64,000 nucleotides of DNA. Source: Anaeromyxobacter sp. (GTDB lineage: Bacteria; Myxococcota; Myxococcia; Myxococcales; Anaeromyxobacteraceae). The position numbers and the translations under genes were made by a program. Below the pieces are notes generated by a model. The model ran no database searches, had not been told where the DNA came from, and worked only from the letters and a program-made list of their open reading frames with translations. Location of the stretch: contig JADKCZ010000001.1 of the NCBI GenBank assembly GCA_016718565.1, positions 1,488,001 through 1,552,000 of the forward strand, given 5' to 3'. The stretch's first letter is position 1; each line of letters opens with the position of its first letter. Below are positions 8,194 to 17,386 of this stretch, piece by piece.

Positions 8194-10919
8194 ATGTTCG
8201 GACAGCTCAAGATGGGCACCAAGATCCTGGCCGGGTTCGGCCTGGCGCTGCTGGTGATGCTGGTGGTGGGCGGCGTGGCCTACCGCGGCACCTCGGCCGT
8301 CAACGACGCCCTGGAAGACGTCTCCAGGGCCAAGATGCCCTCGAGCGAGGCCATCGCCGTGGTCAACGAGGCCCAGACCGCCGCTGCGCGGAACATCAAC
8401 ACCTTGCTGCTCCGCCGGGCCACCCCCGAGCTGCGGGCCAGCGCCTTCGCCGGGGTCAAGGCCGCCTTCGCCCGGATGGACGAGCACGCCAAGGCCTACG
8501 AGGCGCTGTCGCACGGTGAGGTGGCCCTGGCCAAGTGGCGAGAGGTGAAGTCGGCGCTGGGAGCATGGCGCGGCAAGGCCGAGGAGGTGCTGCGGGCCGC
8601 CGAGGAGAAGGACCGGGTGGGCGCCGGCGCCGCCGAGGAGGTCCTCAAGGCCGCCGACCAGCGGGTCTGGGACGGCTTCCTGGCCGCCCGCGGCGAGTTC
8701 AAGGCGGCCGAGGACCGGCTGGCCGAGCTGGCCGAGCTCACCGCCAAGGACGCCGCCAGGTCCGCCGCCGCGGGCGAGGCGGCGGCCAGCTCCGCCTTCT
8801 TCCTGCTGGCGGCCGCCATCCTGGTGGGCGGCGGATTGCTGGTGGTCATCGGCGTCTTCCTGGGCAAGAAGATCGGCAACACGGTGACGGCGCTGGTGGG
8901 GGAGGCGGGCAAGCTGCGCCAGGCGGTGCAGGCGGGCAAGCTGGACGTACGCGGGGACGAGGGCGCGGTGGAGGGGGAGTTCCGGCCCATCATCGCGGGC
9001 ATCAACGAGACCATGGCGGCGGTGGAGCGGCCGGTGAAGGTGACGGCGGAGTACGTCTCGCGGATCGGCAAGGGGGACATCCCGCCGAAGATCACCGACC
9101 GGTACGAGGGCGACTTCGACCTCATCAAGGGCTCGCTGAACGGCTGCATCGACGCGGTGAACGCGCTGGTGGCGGACGCGTCCACGCTGGCCAAGGCCGG
9201 GGTGGAGGGGCGGCTGGCGACCCGGGCCGACGCCTCGAAGCACCAGGGCGACTTCCGCAAGGTGGTGGCCGGCGTCAACGACACGCTGGACGCGGTCATC
9301 GGGCCGCTCAACGTGGCGGCCCGGTACGTGGACCAGATCTCCAAGGGGCAGATCCCGGAGAAGATCACGGCCAGCTACGCCGGCGACTTCAACACCATCA
9401 AGGAGAACCTGAACCGGTGCGTGGACGCGGTGAACCGGCTGGTGACCGACGCCGGGATGCTGGCCCAGGCCGGGGTGGAGGGGCGGCTGGCCACCCGCGC
9501 CGACGCCTCCCGGCACGAGGGCGACTTCAAGAAGGTGGTGGAGGGGGTCAACAAGACGCTGGACGCCGTCATCGGCCCGCTCAACGTGGCGGCGAAGTAC
9601 GTCGACGAGATCTCGCGCGGGGCCATCCCGCAGAAGATCACCGACAGCTACGCCGGCGACTTCAACACCATCAAGAACAACCTGAACACCTGCATCGACG
9701 CGGTGAACCGGCTGGTTTCCGACGCCGGCACCCTGGTGGACGCGGCGGTGGCCGGACGGCTCGCCACCCGGGCGGACGCCTCGAAGCACCAGGGGACTTC
9801 AAGAAGGTGGTGGACGGCGTCAACCAGACGCTGGACGCGGTGCTGGCGCCCATCACCGAGTCGGCCGGGGTGCTGGAGAAGCTCTCGCAGCGGGATCTCC
9901 GGGCCCGGGTGGGCGGCAGCTACCAGGGGGACCACGCCAAGATCAAGGACTCGGTCAACGCCACCGGCGAGGCGCTGCTGGAGGCGCTGTCGCAGGTGGC
10001 CTCGGCGGTGGAGCAGGTGTCGAGCGCGTCGCAGCAGATCGCCGCCTCGTCGCAGGCGGTGGCCTCGGGCGCGTCCGAGCAGGCCTCCTCGCTGGAGGAG
10101 ACCAGCTCGTCCCTCGAGTCGGTGCTCACCGTGACCAAGCAGGCCACCGACAGCGCCATGCAGGCCAACACGCTGGCCCAGTCGGCCCGCGGCGCGGCCA
10201 CCGACGGCGCGGCGGCGGTGGCGCAGATGCAGGGGTCGATGGTGAAGATCAAGGCGGCGGCGGAGGGCACCTCGCAGATCATCAAGGACATCAACGACAT
10301 CGCCTTCCAGACCAACCTGCTGGCCCTGAACGCCGCCGTCGAGGCGGCCCGGGCCGGCGAGGCGGGCCGCGGCTTCGCGGTGGTGGCCGAGGAGGTCCGC
10401 AGCCTGGCGCTGCGCGCCAAGGAGGCGGCCATGAAGACCGAGGAGCTGATCAAGGAGTCGGTCAAGCAGGCGGTGGAGGGCGAGGCCTCGGCCAAGCAGG
10501 TGGCCGGGAAGCTCGGCGAGATCGTGACCGGCATCGGCAAGGTCACCGACATCGTGGCGGAGATCTCGGCGGCGGCGAAGGAGCAGTCGTCCGGCATCGA
10601 CCAGGTGAACCAGGCGGTGGCCGAGATGGACAAGGTGACCCAGCAGAACGCCGCCTCGGCCGAGGAGTCCTCCTCCGCGGCCAGCGAGCTGAACGGCCAG
10701 GCCGAGGAGCTGGCCGCCATGGTCGGCGCCTTCAACCTCGGCAAGGCCAGCGCCCCGGCGGCCCGCCGCCCGGCCGGCGCGGTCCGGCTGGCCCAGGCCG
10801 CGCCGCCCAGGCCGAACAAGGCGCTCAAGCCCGGCAGGAACGGCCACGGCGGAGACAAGGCCATGGCGCCCGTGAACCCGTTCCCGATGGACGAGGAGAC
10901 CCAGCTCAAGGACTTCTAG
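8194..10919 (+). pseudogene. Poly-HAMP methyl-accepting chemotaxis protein, frameshifted
   Basis: This is a membrane chemoreceptor that would signal to CheA/CheW. After an N-terminal TM segment (about 9-30), a periplasmic helical sensor and a second TM segment come four degenerate 91-residue HAMP-type repeats, then the methyl-accepting hub (IKDINDIAFQTNLLALNAAV). The reading frame breaks at a G run (9792-9795). The intact paralogue at 12729 has five Gs at this point and this copy has four. Frame 1 would end at 10134 after 646 residues, losing the signalling domain, which continues in another frame to 10919. Restoring one base gives exactly 908 codons, the length of the paralogue. It is either a recent pseudogene or a sequencing error. 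The start ATG follows CCCGGGGGTTCAC. Confidence 0.9.
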
Positions 10920-10935
10920 CCAGCGCGGTGGGAGA

Positions 10936-10973
10936 GGCGAAGGGCCGGCGCCAGGGTGGGCCGGCCCCTCGCC
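10936..10973. terminator. Hairpin between convergent chemoreceptor and YwiC-like genes
   Basis: A 14-bp stem with one mismatch joins GGCGAAGGGCCGGC (10936-10949) and GCCGGCCCCTCGCC (10960-10973) around a 10-base loop. It lies 17 bases after the chemoreceptor stop and ahead of the opposite-strand stop at 11030. It lacks a U-run. The position suits a bidirectional transcription end. Confidence 0.45.
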
Positions 10974-11029
10974 GTCCAGGCGGCCCGGCCGAGCCGAGGG
11001 TCGCCTCGGCGGCGGTGCCCCTCGGCCGG

Positions 11030-11878
11030 TCAGGCCAGCAGGAGCAGCAGGCCGAAGGAGGCGCTGGTCGCGCCGACCAGCCCCCAGCCCAGCGTCTTCA
11101 GCTGCCGCGGGGAGAAGCCGCCCAGGCAGACCACCAGCGAGAGCAGCGCGGTGGGGGCGGCCGCGGCCGGGACCACCCAGCCGAGCCCGGCCGCCAGCGC
11201 CGCCGCGGCGCCGCCCGCAAAGATGGCCCCCACCACCAGGGCGCTCCGGGCGCCGATGTCGCGCCCGCCGCGCGCCCGGGACCGCTCCAGCACCACCTGC
11301 ACCGCGAAGACCGAGGTGGCGAAGGCCAGCACCCAGGTGGCGGTGGCCGCCGCCGCCACCGTGAGCGAGGCGCCGCCGGCCAGCGCCACCGCGAAGCCGG
11401 AGGAGGCCAGCGCCGACACCACGGTCAGCTCCCCGGGGATGGTCCGCTCGCGGCGGGCCAGCACGAAGGCCACCACCGCGGCGGCCAGCGTGGCCGGCAG
11501 CAGCAGCGCCAGGCGGGCCACCGGGGGCGCCAGCCAGGCGCCCGTGAGCCCGCTCGCCGCCGCGGCCGCCAGCCCGCCCCACATGGCCCGCCTGGCCCGG
11601 GAACCCTCGACCTCCCGGGCGCGCGCGCCGCGGTGGCCCAGCAGCACCAGCCAGGGCTCATGGGCCAGGAAGCCGAGGACGGTGGCCAAGGCCAGCAGCA
11701 GGGCCGCCGGCGTGGGGCCGCCCAGGGCCAGCGCCGAGAGGAGCGGCAGGGCGAGCTGGCCCCAGGCGCCGTGCTCCTGGGGCAGGAGCGAGCGAGGGCG
11801 CGGGGCGCTGGCGGCTTCGTCCGACACGGGGCCGGTTGGATAGCAGGGAACGGGTCCCGGGGCGAGCCGGTGGTGCAC
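11030..11878 (-). CDS. YwiC-like membrane protein
   Basis: This 282-residue protein has about eight to nine hydrophobic segments. The diagnostic N-terminal motif LPQEHGAWGQLALPLL (from about residue 32) is the hallmark of the YwiC-like family, whose function is not known. The family resembles UbiA-type membrane proteins in size and hydrophobicity, but the Asp-rich prenyl-transfer motifs are not obvious here. It is transcribed against the neighbouring chemotaxis genes and so is probably unrelated to them in function. The exact start is uncertain; a shorter start near the PQEHGAWG motif is possible. Confidence 0.75.
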   Translation of the reverse strand: MHHRLAPGPVPCYPTGPVSDEAASAPRPRSLLPQEHGAWGQLALPLLSALALGGPTPAALLLALATVLGFLAHEPWLVLLGHRGARAREVEGSRARRAMWGGLAAAAASGLTGAWLAPPVARLALLLPATLAAAVVAFVLARRERTIPGELTVVSALASSGFAVALAGGASLTVAAAATATWVLAFATSVFAVQVVLERSRARGGRDIGARSALVVGAIFAGGAAAALAAGLGWVVPAAAAPTALLSLVVCLGGFSPRQLKTLGWGLVGATSASFGLLLLLA

Positions 11879-12166
11879 GGCCTGCCGACCCGGCCGCTGG
11901 AACCCTGGGGTGTGTCACACCCCGGACCGAGTGGGGCCACGGACGGGCCAGGGCCGGAGGCGGGGGGCGGTGGTCGCCGTAGGCAGATCTGCCGACAGCG
12001 CGCCCTGCGAGGTGCGGATCCACTCGCCATTCCGGACCCTCCCTGGCTTGACCTTGGCCAGGGCGATTTGCCTCACCATCCCGGGAGGTTGCTGGTCCGC
12101 CCGGTGCAGTGAGGCCCCGGGGCAGGGTGAGGACGCCTCCTCACCCGTGGGACTTCGGGGGAGCTC

Positions 12167-12697
12167 ATGGAACAGCACGCGACGACCGTCCGGCTCGAGA
12201 GCGACGTGGCGGCGATGGAGCAGCTCGGCGGCAAGTACATGACCTTCCAGCTCGCCAAGGAGGTCTACGGCCTGGAGATCCTGGCGGTCCGGGAGATCAT
12301 CGGCCTGATGGAGATCACCCGGGTGCCGCGGGTGCCCGAGTTCATCCGCGGCATCATCAACCTGCGCGGGCGGGTCATCCCGGTGGTGGACCTGCGCATC
12401 AAGTTCGGCATGGCCCCGGTGGAGGCCACCGAGCAGACGGTGATCATCGTGGTGCAGTGCCAGGTGGCCGGCCGCGCCCTCACCATGGGCCTGCTGGTGG
12501 ACCTGGTCCTCGAGGTGGTCACCATCGACGGCGCCCAGATCGAGCCGCCGCCTGACCTCGGCTCGGCCGCCATCGAGGGCCAGTTCATCCGCGGCGTGGG
12601 CAAGACCAGCCACGGCGTGGCCTTCCTGCTCGACACCGCCCGCATCCTGTCGGGCACCGACGTCACCCAGCTCAGCGGCGCCGTGGCGCACGCCTAG
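12167..12697 (+). CDS. cheW: Chemotaxis coupling protein CheW
   Basis: CheW links chemoreceptors to the kinase CheA in the signalling array. The 176-residue protein has the CheW fold: YMTFQLAKEVYGLEILAVREI, the conserved PRVPEFIRGIINLRGRVIPVVDL, then DLVLEVVTID and the closing GVAFLLDTARIL. The start ATG follows GGGGGAGCTC (GGAG box). The stop is 31 bases before the intact poly-HAMP receptor, so the two very likely form one operon and one signalling unit. A 288-base upstream gap would hold the promoter; none is clear. Confidence 0.95.
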   Translation: MEQHATTVRLESDVAAMEQLGGKYMTFQLAKEVYGLEILAVREIIGLMEITRVPRVPEFIRGIINLRGRVIPVVDLRIKFGMAPVEATEQTVIIVVQCQVAGRALTMGLLVDLVLEVVTIDGAQIEPPPDLGSAAIEGQFIRGVGKTSHGVAFLLDTARILSGTDVTQLSGAVAHA

Positions 12698-12728
12698 GCC
12701 CCCTCCCCACCCTCGAGAGAGAGACCAC

Positions 12729-15455
12729 ATGTTCGGACAGATGAAGATGGGCACCAAGATCCTGGCGGGCTTCGGGCTCGCCGTGGTGGTGCTGCTGGCG
12801 GTGGGCGGGGTGGCCTGGTCGGGCGCCAGCGGGCTCTCCACCGCCCTGCACGACGTCACCGACGCCAAGCTGCCGAGCGCGCTGACGCTGGGCCAGATGC
12901 AGGTCGACATGTTCATGGTGGCCCGCAACGTCAACGCCAGCCTGCTCCGCCGGGCCGACGCAGACATGCGACGCGCCGCCATGGAGGGCATGAAGAAGGG
13001 GCTCGACGCGATGGACGGGTCGATCAAGGCCTACGAGGAGATCCCGCACGGCGAGGAGGCCATGCGGCTCTGGGCCAAGGTGAAGAGCACCCAGGCCGAC
13101 TGGCACCAGAAGGCCGAAGGGGTGGTCTCGGCGGTGGAGGCTCGCAACCGGCTGGCCGACGCCGGCGTGGACAAGGAAGCGCCGGAGGCCAAGGCCGCCG
13201 ACCAGGTCGTCTGGGACCAGTTCCTGGTGGTCCGCACCGCCCTCCCGCCCTTCGAGCAGGCGCTCGAGGACCTGCTGGAGCGGACCAAGAAGGACACCGA
13301 GGCGTCCAAGGAGGCCGGGGCCGCGGCCGGCAGCACCGCCACCACCGGCATCGTGATCGGCATCGTGGTGGGCGCCGTCCTGCTGCTCGCCCTGGGCGTC
13401 TTCCTGGGCAAGAAGATCGGCGGCACGGTGACGGCGCTGGTGGGGGAGGCGGGCAAGCTGCGCGAGGCGGTGCAGGCGGGGCAGCTCGGCGTGCGCGGGG
13501 ACGAGGGCGCGGTGGAGGGGGAGTTCCGGCCCATCATCGCAGGCATCAACGAGACCATGGCGGCGGTGGAGCGGCCGGTGAAGGTCACGGCGGAGTACGT
13601 CTCGCGGATCGGCAAGGGGGACATCCCGCCGAAGATCACCGACCGGTACGAGGGCGACTTCAACCTCATCAAGGGCTCGCTGAACGACTGCATCGACGCG
13701 GTGAACGCGCTGGTGGCGGACGCGTCCACGCTGGCCAAGGCCGGGGTGGAGGGGCGGCTGGCGACCCGGGCCGACGCCTCGAAGCACCAGGGCGACTTCC
13801 GCAAGGTGGTGGCCGGCGTCAACGACACGCTGGACGCGGTCATCGGGCCGCTCAACGTGGCGGCCCGGTACGTGGACCAGATCTCCAAGGGGCAGATCCC
13901 GGAGAAGATCACGGCCAGCTACGCCGGCGACTTCAACACCATCAAGGAGAACCTGAACCGGTGCGTGGACGCGGTGAACCGGCTGGTGGCCGACGCCGGC
14001 GCGCTGGCCCAGGCCGGGGTGGAGGGGCGGCTGGCCACCCGGGCCGACGCCTCCAAGCACGAGGGGGACTTCCGCAAGATCGTGGAGGGCGTCAACAGGA
14101 CCCTCGACGCGGTCATCGGGCCGCTCAACGTGGCGGCGAAGTATGTCGACGAGATCTCGCGCGGGGCCATCCCGCAGAAGATCACCGACAGCTACGCCGG
14201 TGACTTCAACACCATCAAGAACAACCTCAACACCTGCATCGACGCGGTCAACCGGCTGGTCTCCGACGCCGGCACCCTGGTGGACGCGGCGGTGGCCGGG
14301 CGGCTCGCCACCCGCGCGGACGCCTCGAAGCACCAGGGGGACTTCAAGAAGGTGGTGGACGGCGTCAACCAGACGCTGGACGCGGTGCTGGCGCCCATCA
14401 ACGAGTCGGCCGGCGTGCTGGAGAAGCTCTCCAACCGCGACCTGCGCGCCCGGGTGAACGGCACCTTCCAGGGTGACCACGCCAAGATCAAGGACTCGGT
14501 CAACGCCACCGCGGTGGCGCTGCACGACGCCATGCTGCAGGTGGCCGAGGCCGTCGACCAGGTCTCGAGCGCCTCCCAGCAGATCGCCGCCTCGTCGCAG
14601 GCGGTGGCCTCCGGCGCCTCGGAGCAGGCCTCCAGCCTCGAGGAGACCAGCTCGTCCCTCGAGTCGGTCCTCTCCATCACCAAGCAGGCCTCCGACAACG
14701 CGCAGCAGGCCAACACGCTGGCCACCACGGCCCGCACCGCGGCCACCGACGGCGCGGCGGCGGTGGAGCAGATGCAGGGGGCCATGGGCAAGATCAAGGC
14801 CTCCGCGGAGAGCACCTCGCAGATCATCAAGGACATCAACGACATCGCCTTCCAGACCAACCTGCTGGCCCTGAACGCGGCCGTCGAGGCGGCCCGGGCC
14901 GGCGAGGCGGGCCGCGGCTTCGCGGTGGTCGCCGAGGAGGTCCGCAGCCTGGCGCTCCGCGCCAAGGAGGCGGCCATGAAGACCGAGGAGCTCATCCGCC
15001 AGTCGGTCAAGCAGGCCGGCGAGGGCGAGGTGACGGCCAAGCACATGGCCGGCAAGCTCACCGAGATCGTGGGCGGCATCAGCAAGGTCTCCGACATCGT
15101 CTCGGAGATCGCCGCCGCCGCGAAGGAGCAGTCGTCCGGCATCGACCAGGTCAACCAGGCCGTGGGCGAGATGGACAAGGTGACCCAGCAGAACGCCGCC
15201 TCGGCCGAGCAGTCCTCCTCCGCGGCCAGCGAGCTGAACGGCCAGGCCGAGGAGCTGGCCGCCATGGTCGGCGCCTTCCAGCTGGCCCGCCACTCGGCCA
15301 GCGTGGTCACCAAGCGCCCGGCCGTCCACGCCGGCGCCAGCTACCAGAAGCCGCGCGCCGCCGCCCCGGCCCGCAAGCCCAGCGCGGCGCTCAAGGGCAA
15401 GCCCATGCCGGACGCCTTCCCCATGGACCAGGCCGACGACGTCAGGGACTTCTAG
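12729..15455 (+). CDS. Poly-HAMP methyl-accepting chemotaxis protein
   Basis: A 908-residue chemoreceptor. TM1 is at about 10-30, a periplasmic four-helix-type sensor at 35-200, and TM2 at about 205-228. Four tandem 91-residue HAMP-type units follow (about 229-600; repeats share GRLATRADASKH, NVAAKYVDEIS and SYAGDFNTIK). The MA signalling domain with its hairpin tip IKDINDIAFQTNLLALNAAV is at about 700-720. The C-terminus ends FPMD...VRDF, also present in the frameshifted paralogue, and may be an adaptation-enzyme tether. It is preceded by cheW (31 bases). The HAMP array is almost identical in DNA to the paralogue at 8194, while the sensor domain differs, so ligands probably differ. Confidence 0.95.
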   Translation: MFGQMKMGTKILAGFGLAVVVLLAVGGVAWSGASGLSTALHDVTDAKLPSALTLGQMQVDMFMVARNVNASLLRRADADMRRAAMEGMKKGLDAMDGSIKAYEEIPHGEEAMRLWAKVKSTQADWHQKAEGVVSAVEARNRLADAGVDKEAPEAKAADQVVWDQFLVVRTALPPFEQALEDLLERTKKDTEASKEAGAAAGSTATTGIVIGIVVGAVLLLALGVFLGKKIGGTVTALVGEAGKLREAVQAGQLGVRGDEGAVEGEFRPIIAGINETMAAVERPVKVTAEYVSRIGKGDIPPKITDRYEGDFNLIKGSLNDCIDAVNALVADASTLAKAGVEGRLATRADASKHQGDFRKVVAGVNDTLDAVIGPLNVAARYVDQISKGQIPEKITASYAGDFNTIKENLNRCVDAVNRLVADAGALAQAGVEGRLATRADASKHEGDFRKIVEGVNRTLDAVIGPLNVAAKYVDEISRGAIPQKITDSYAGDFNTIKNNLNTCIDAVNRLVSDAGTLVDAAVAGRLATRADASKHQGDFKKVVDGVNQTLDAVLAPINESAGVLEKLSNRDLRARVNGTFQGDHAKIKDSVNATAVALHDAMLQVAEAVDQVSSASQQIAASSQAVASGASEQASSLEETSSSLESVLSITKQASDNAQQANTLATTARTAATDGAAAVEQMQGAMGKIKASAESTSQIIKDINDIAFQTNLLALNAAVEAARAGEAGRGFAVVAEEVRSLALRAKEAAMKTEELIRQSVKQAGEGEVTAKHMAGKLTEIVGGISKVSDIVSEIAAAAKEQSSGIDQVNQAVGEMDKVTQQNAASAEQSSSAASELNGQAEELAAMVGAFQLARHSASVVTKRPAVHAGASYQKPRAAAPARKPSAALKGKPMPDAFPMDQADDVRDF

Positions 15456-15482
15456 CCCGCCCCGGCTCGAGTGAATGACCCG

Positions 15483-15521
15483 GCGCCCCGCTCCACCGAG
15501 AGGTGGGGTGGGGCGCTTTGT
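15483..15521 (+). terminator. Rho-independent terminator after the chemoreceptor
   Basis: A 15-bp stem, GCGCCCCGCTCCACC (15483-15497) with GGTGGGGTGGGGCGC (15502-15516), includes two G-U pairs and a GAGA loop. It is followed by TTTGT. It is 27 bases after the receptor stop and separates it from the convergent hydrolase gene. Confidence 0.8.
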
Positions 15522-15525
15522 CGTT

Positions 15526-15558
15526 GGGAGAGGACCGGGGTGAGGGGCGCACCTCGAC
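15526..15558 (+). repeat. Partial copy of a REP-like palindromic repeat
   Basis: This segment contains GGGAGAGGACCGGGGTGAGG followed by GGCGC and CCTCGAC. It matches the right half of the fuller copies at 56206-56258 (plus strand) and 43602-43643 (minus strand). The left palindrome arm is missing. It lies immediately after a terminator, a typical place for such repeats. Confidence 0.55.
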
Positions 15559-15573
15559 TCCGCGCCTGCGGCG

Positions 15574-16365
15574 CTACGCTCGGTGCGAACGGACCTTGGA
15601 TTCCGGGCCCGCCACCCGGCTCGTCGTCCGCCCGACCGTCCGCCCAGTCGCCCGTCCGGCCGTCCCGCCGAAGAACGGGTCCAGCCGCGCCAGGCAGGCC
15701 TGCGGCCGCACCTGCAGCAGCGTGTGCGGCCCGTCCAGCAGGGCCGTCTCGGCGTCCGGGCGGGCCGCCAGCACGTCGTCGATCACGTCGGTGCGCAGCA
15801 GCCGATCGCCGGTGGGGCCCAGGTACAGCAGGGGGAGCGTGGTGGAGGCCAGCAGGCTGCGCACGTCCACCACCAGGGCCTCGCGGGCCCGGCGCGCCAG
15901 CACCGCCGCCGGGACCGCCGCCGTCGCCGCCCGCAGCGCCGCCACCACCGCGTCCGGGGCGTCGCCGCCGGCCAGCAGGAGGCGGACGACCGCCGGCAGG
16001 AGCGGCGCCGCGAAGAGGGCCGGGCCCACCAGCGGGGAGAACGGCGCCAGCCAGGGCTGCAGCGGCCGGTCGAGGAAGGTGGCCACCAGCGCCAGGGCGG
16101 TCAGCCCGCGCGGGCGGGCCGCCGCCAGCCGGACCGCCAGCGGGCCGGAGAAGGACTCGGCCAGCAGCCCGAAGGAGCCGCGGCGCGGCAACGCCTCCAG
16201 CAGCAGCTCCAGGTACTCGTCGTAGGAGCGCGGCCGGTCGGCCGGCAGCGGCACCACCCGGGGGGCGAAGCCGCGCGGCCCCGCCGCCAGCAGCGGGTCG
16301 AAGAGCCGCCCGCTCCCGTCGATGCCCGGGAGGAGCAGGGTGGGCAGCCGTGCGGCCGCCCTCAC
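15574..16365 (-). CDS. Alpha/beta hydrolase
   Basis: A 263-residue single-domain alpha/beta hydrolase. The N-terminus LPTLLLPGIDGSGRLFDPLL forms the first strand and oxyanion loop. The nucleophile elbow is AESFSG (Ser at about residue 73), the late Asp is likely in LGPTGDRLL, and the catalytic His lies in DGPHTLLQ. The GTG start at 16365 was chosen because CGGAG sits ahead of it and the protein then begins at the first core strand. It starts 32 bases after purC and probably shares its transcript. The substrate is unknown. The last 20 residues are low-complexity (repeated GRT/GRA) and may be a drifted tail. Confidence 0.75.
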   Translation of the reverse strand: MRAAARLPTLLLPGIDGSGRLFDPLLAAGPRGFAPRVVPLPADRPRSYDEYLELLLEALPRRGSFGLLAESFSGPLAVRLAAARPRGLTALALVATFLDRPLQPWLAPFSPLVGPALFAAPLLPAVVRLLLAGGDAPDAVVAALRAATAAVPAAVLARRAREALVVDVRSLLASTTLPLLYLGPTGDRLLRTDVIDDVLAARPDAETALLDGPHTLLQVRPQACLARLDPFFGGTAGRATGRTVGRTTSRVAGPESKVRSHRA

Positions 16366-16397
16366 GCGCGCTCCGCCCGGTCCACGGCGCCAGCCCC

Positions 16398-17357
16398 CTA
16401 CAGGTAGCCCTTGGCCTTCAGGTTCTGCTCGATGCGCGCCGCCACCGACCCCACCGCCGAGGTGAAGGTCTCGCCGGTGAGCCGCTCGAAGACGTCGATG
16501 TACTTCCGGGCCAGCATCACCCGCACCTCGTCGGTGAGCGCCGGGGGCGTGCCGTGGCCGGAGAAGCCGTGCTCCTTGATGAGCCACTGCCGGACGTTCT
16601 CCTTGTCCAGCATGTCCTGATCCCGACCGGCGGCGAACCGCTGCTCGTAGCCGTCGGCCACCCAGTAGCGCGAGCTGTCCGGCGTGTGGATCTCGTCGAT
16701 GACCACCAGCTTGCCGTCGGCGATCCCCATCTCGTACTTGGTGTCGACCAGGATGAGCCCGCGCGAGGCCGCCCACTCCTGCCCGCGGGCGAAGAGCCGC
16801 CGGGCGATGGCGGTGGCCTCCTGCCAGACCGCGGCCGGCACCAGCCCCTGCTCCACGATGGCCTTCTCGGAGATGGGCAGGTCGTGCTGGCCGTACTCGG
16901 CCTTGGTGGAGGGGGTGAGGATGGGCGCCGCGAACCTCTGGTCCTTCTTCAGGTCCTTCGGCCAGTCGATGCCGTAGTCCCCCGCCTTGCCGGCCTGGTA
17001 GTCCCGCCACAGGGACCCGGTGATGTAGCCGCGGATGATCACCTCCACCGGCAGCGCCTTGGCCCGCCGCACCACCATCACGCTCGGGTCGGGCGCGGCC
17101 AGGAGGTGGATGGGCGCGATGTCCTTCACCTTGTCGAACCAGAAGGCGGTCAGCCGCGACAGCACCTCGCCCTTGAACGGGATGGTGCCGAGCACGTGGT
17201 CGAAGGCGCTGATGCGGTCGGTGGTGACCATCACGATCTGGTCACCGCGCGAGTAGTTGTCGCGGACCTTGCCTCGGTAGAGCTCGCCGAGGGCGGGCAG
17301 GTCGAGCTGGCGGAGGGTGTGCGGCAGCTGGGCGTGCAGGAGGGCGTCGGGGATCAT
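16398..17357 (-). CDS. purC: Phosphoribosylaminoimidazole-succinocarboxamide synthase
   Basis: SAICAR synthase joins CAIR and aspartate using ATP in de novo purine synthesis. The 319-residue protein has the family N-terminus YRGKVRDNYSRGDQIVMVTTDRISAFD. It also has VIIRGYITGSLWRDY, the substrate loop VDTKYEMG, and DEIHTPDSSRYW with the catalytic and metal-binding acidic residues. The ATG at 17357 gives MIPDALLHAQLPHT; an upstream in-frame extension exists but would run into the divergent gene. It is longer than the short bacterial form because it is the eukaryote-like type with a C-terminal extension. Confidence 0.96.
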   Translation of the reverse strand: MIPDALLHAQLPHTLRQLDLPALGELYRGKVRDNYSRGDQIVMVTTDRISAFDHVLGTIPFKGEVLSRLTAFWFDKVKDIAPIHLLAAPDPSVMVVRRAKALPVEVIIRGYITGSLWRDYQAGKAGDYGIDWPKDLKKDQRFAAPILTPSTKAEYGQHDLPISEKAIVEQGLVPAAVWQEATAIARRLFARGQEWAASRGLILVDTKYEMGIADGKLVVIDEIHTPDSSRYWVADGYEQRFAAGRDQDMLDKENVRQWLIKEHGFSGHGTPPALTDEVRVMLARKYIDVFERLTGETFTSAVGSVAARIEQNLKAKGYL

Positions 17358-17386
17358 GGGCGGGGATGTTATACGTCGGCGCATCC

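Noticed and set aside
9792..9795. Programmed ribosomal frameshift in the first chemoreceptor.
   Set aside because: The G run is short, no slippery heptamer or downstream pseudoknot is evident, and the intact paralogue reads through in one frame. A simple deletion explains it.
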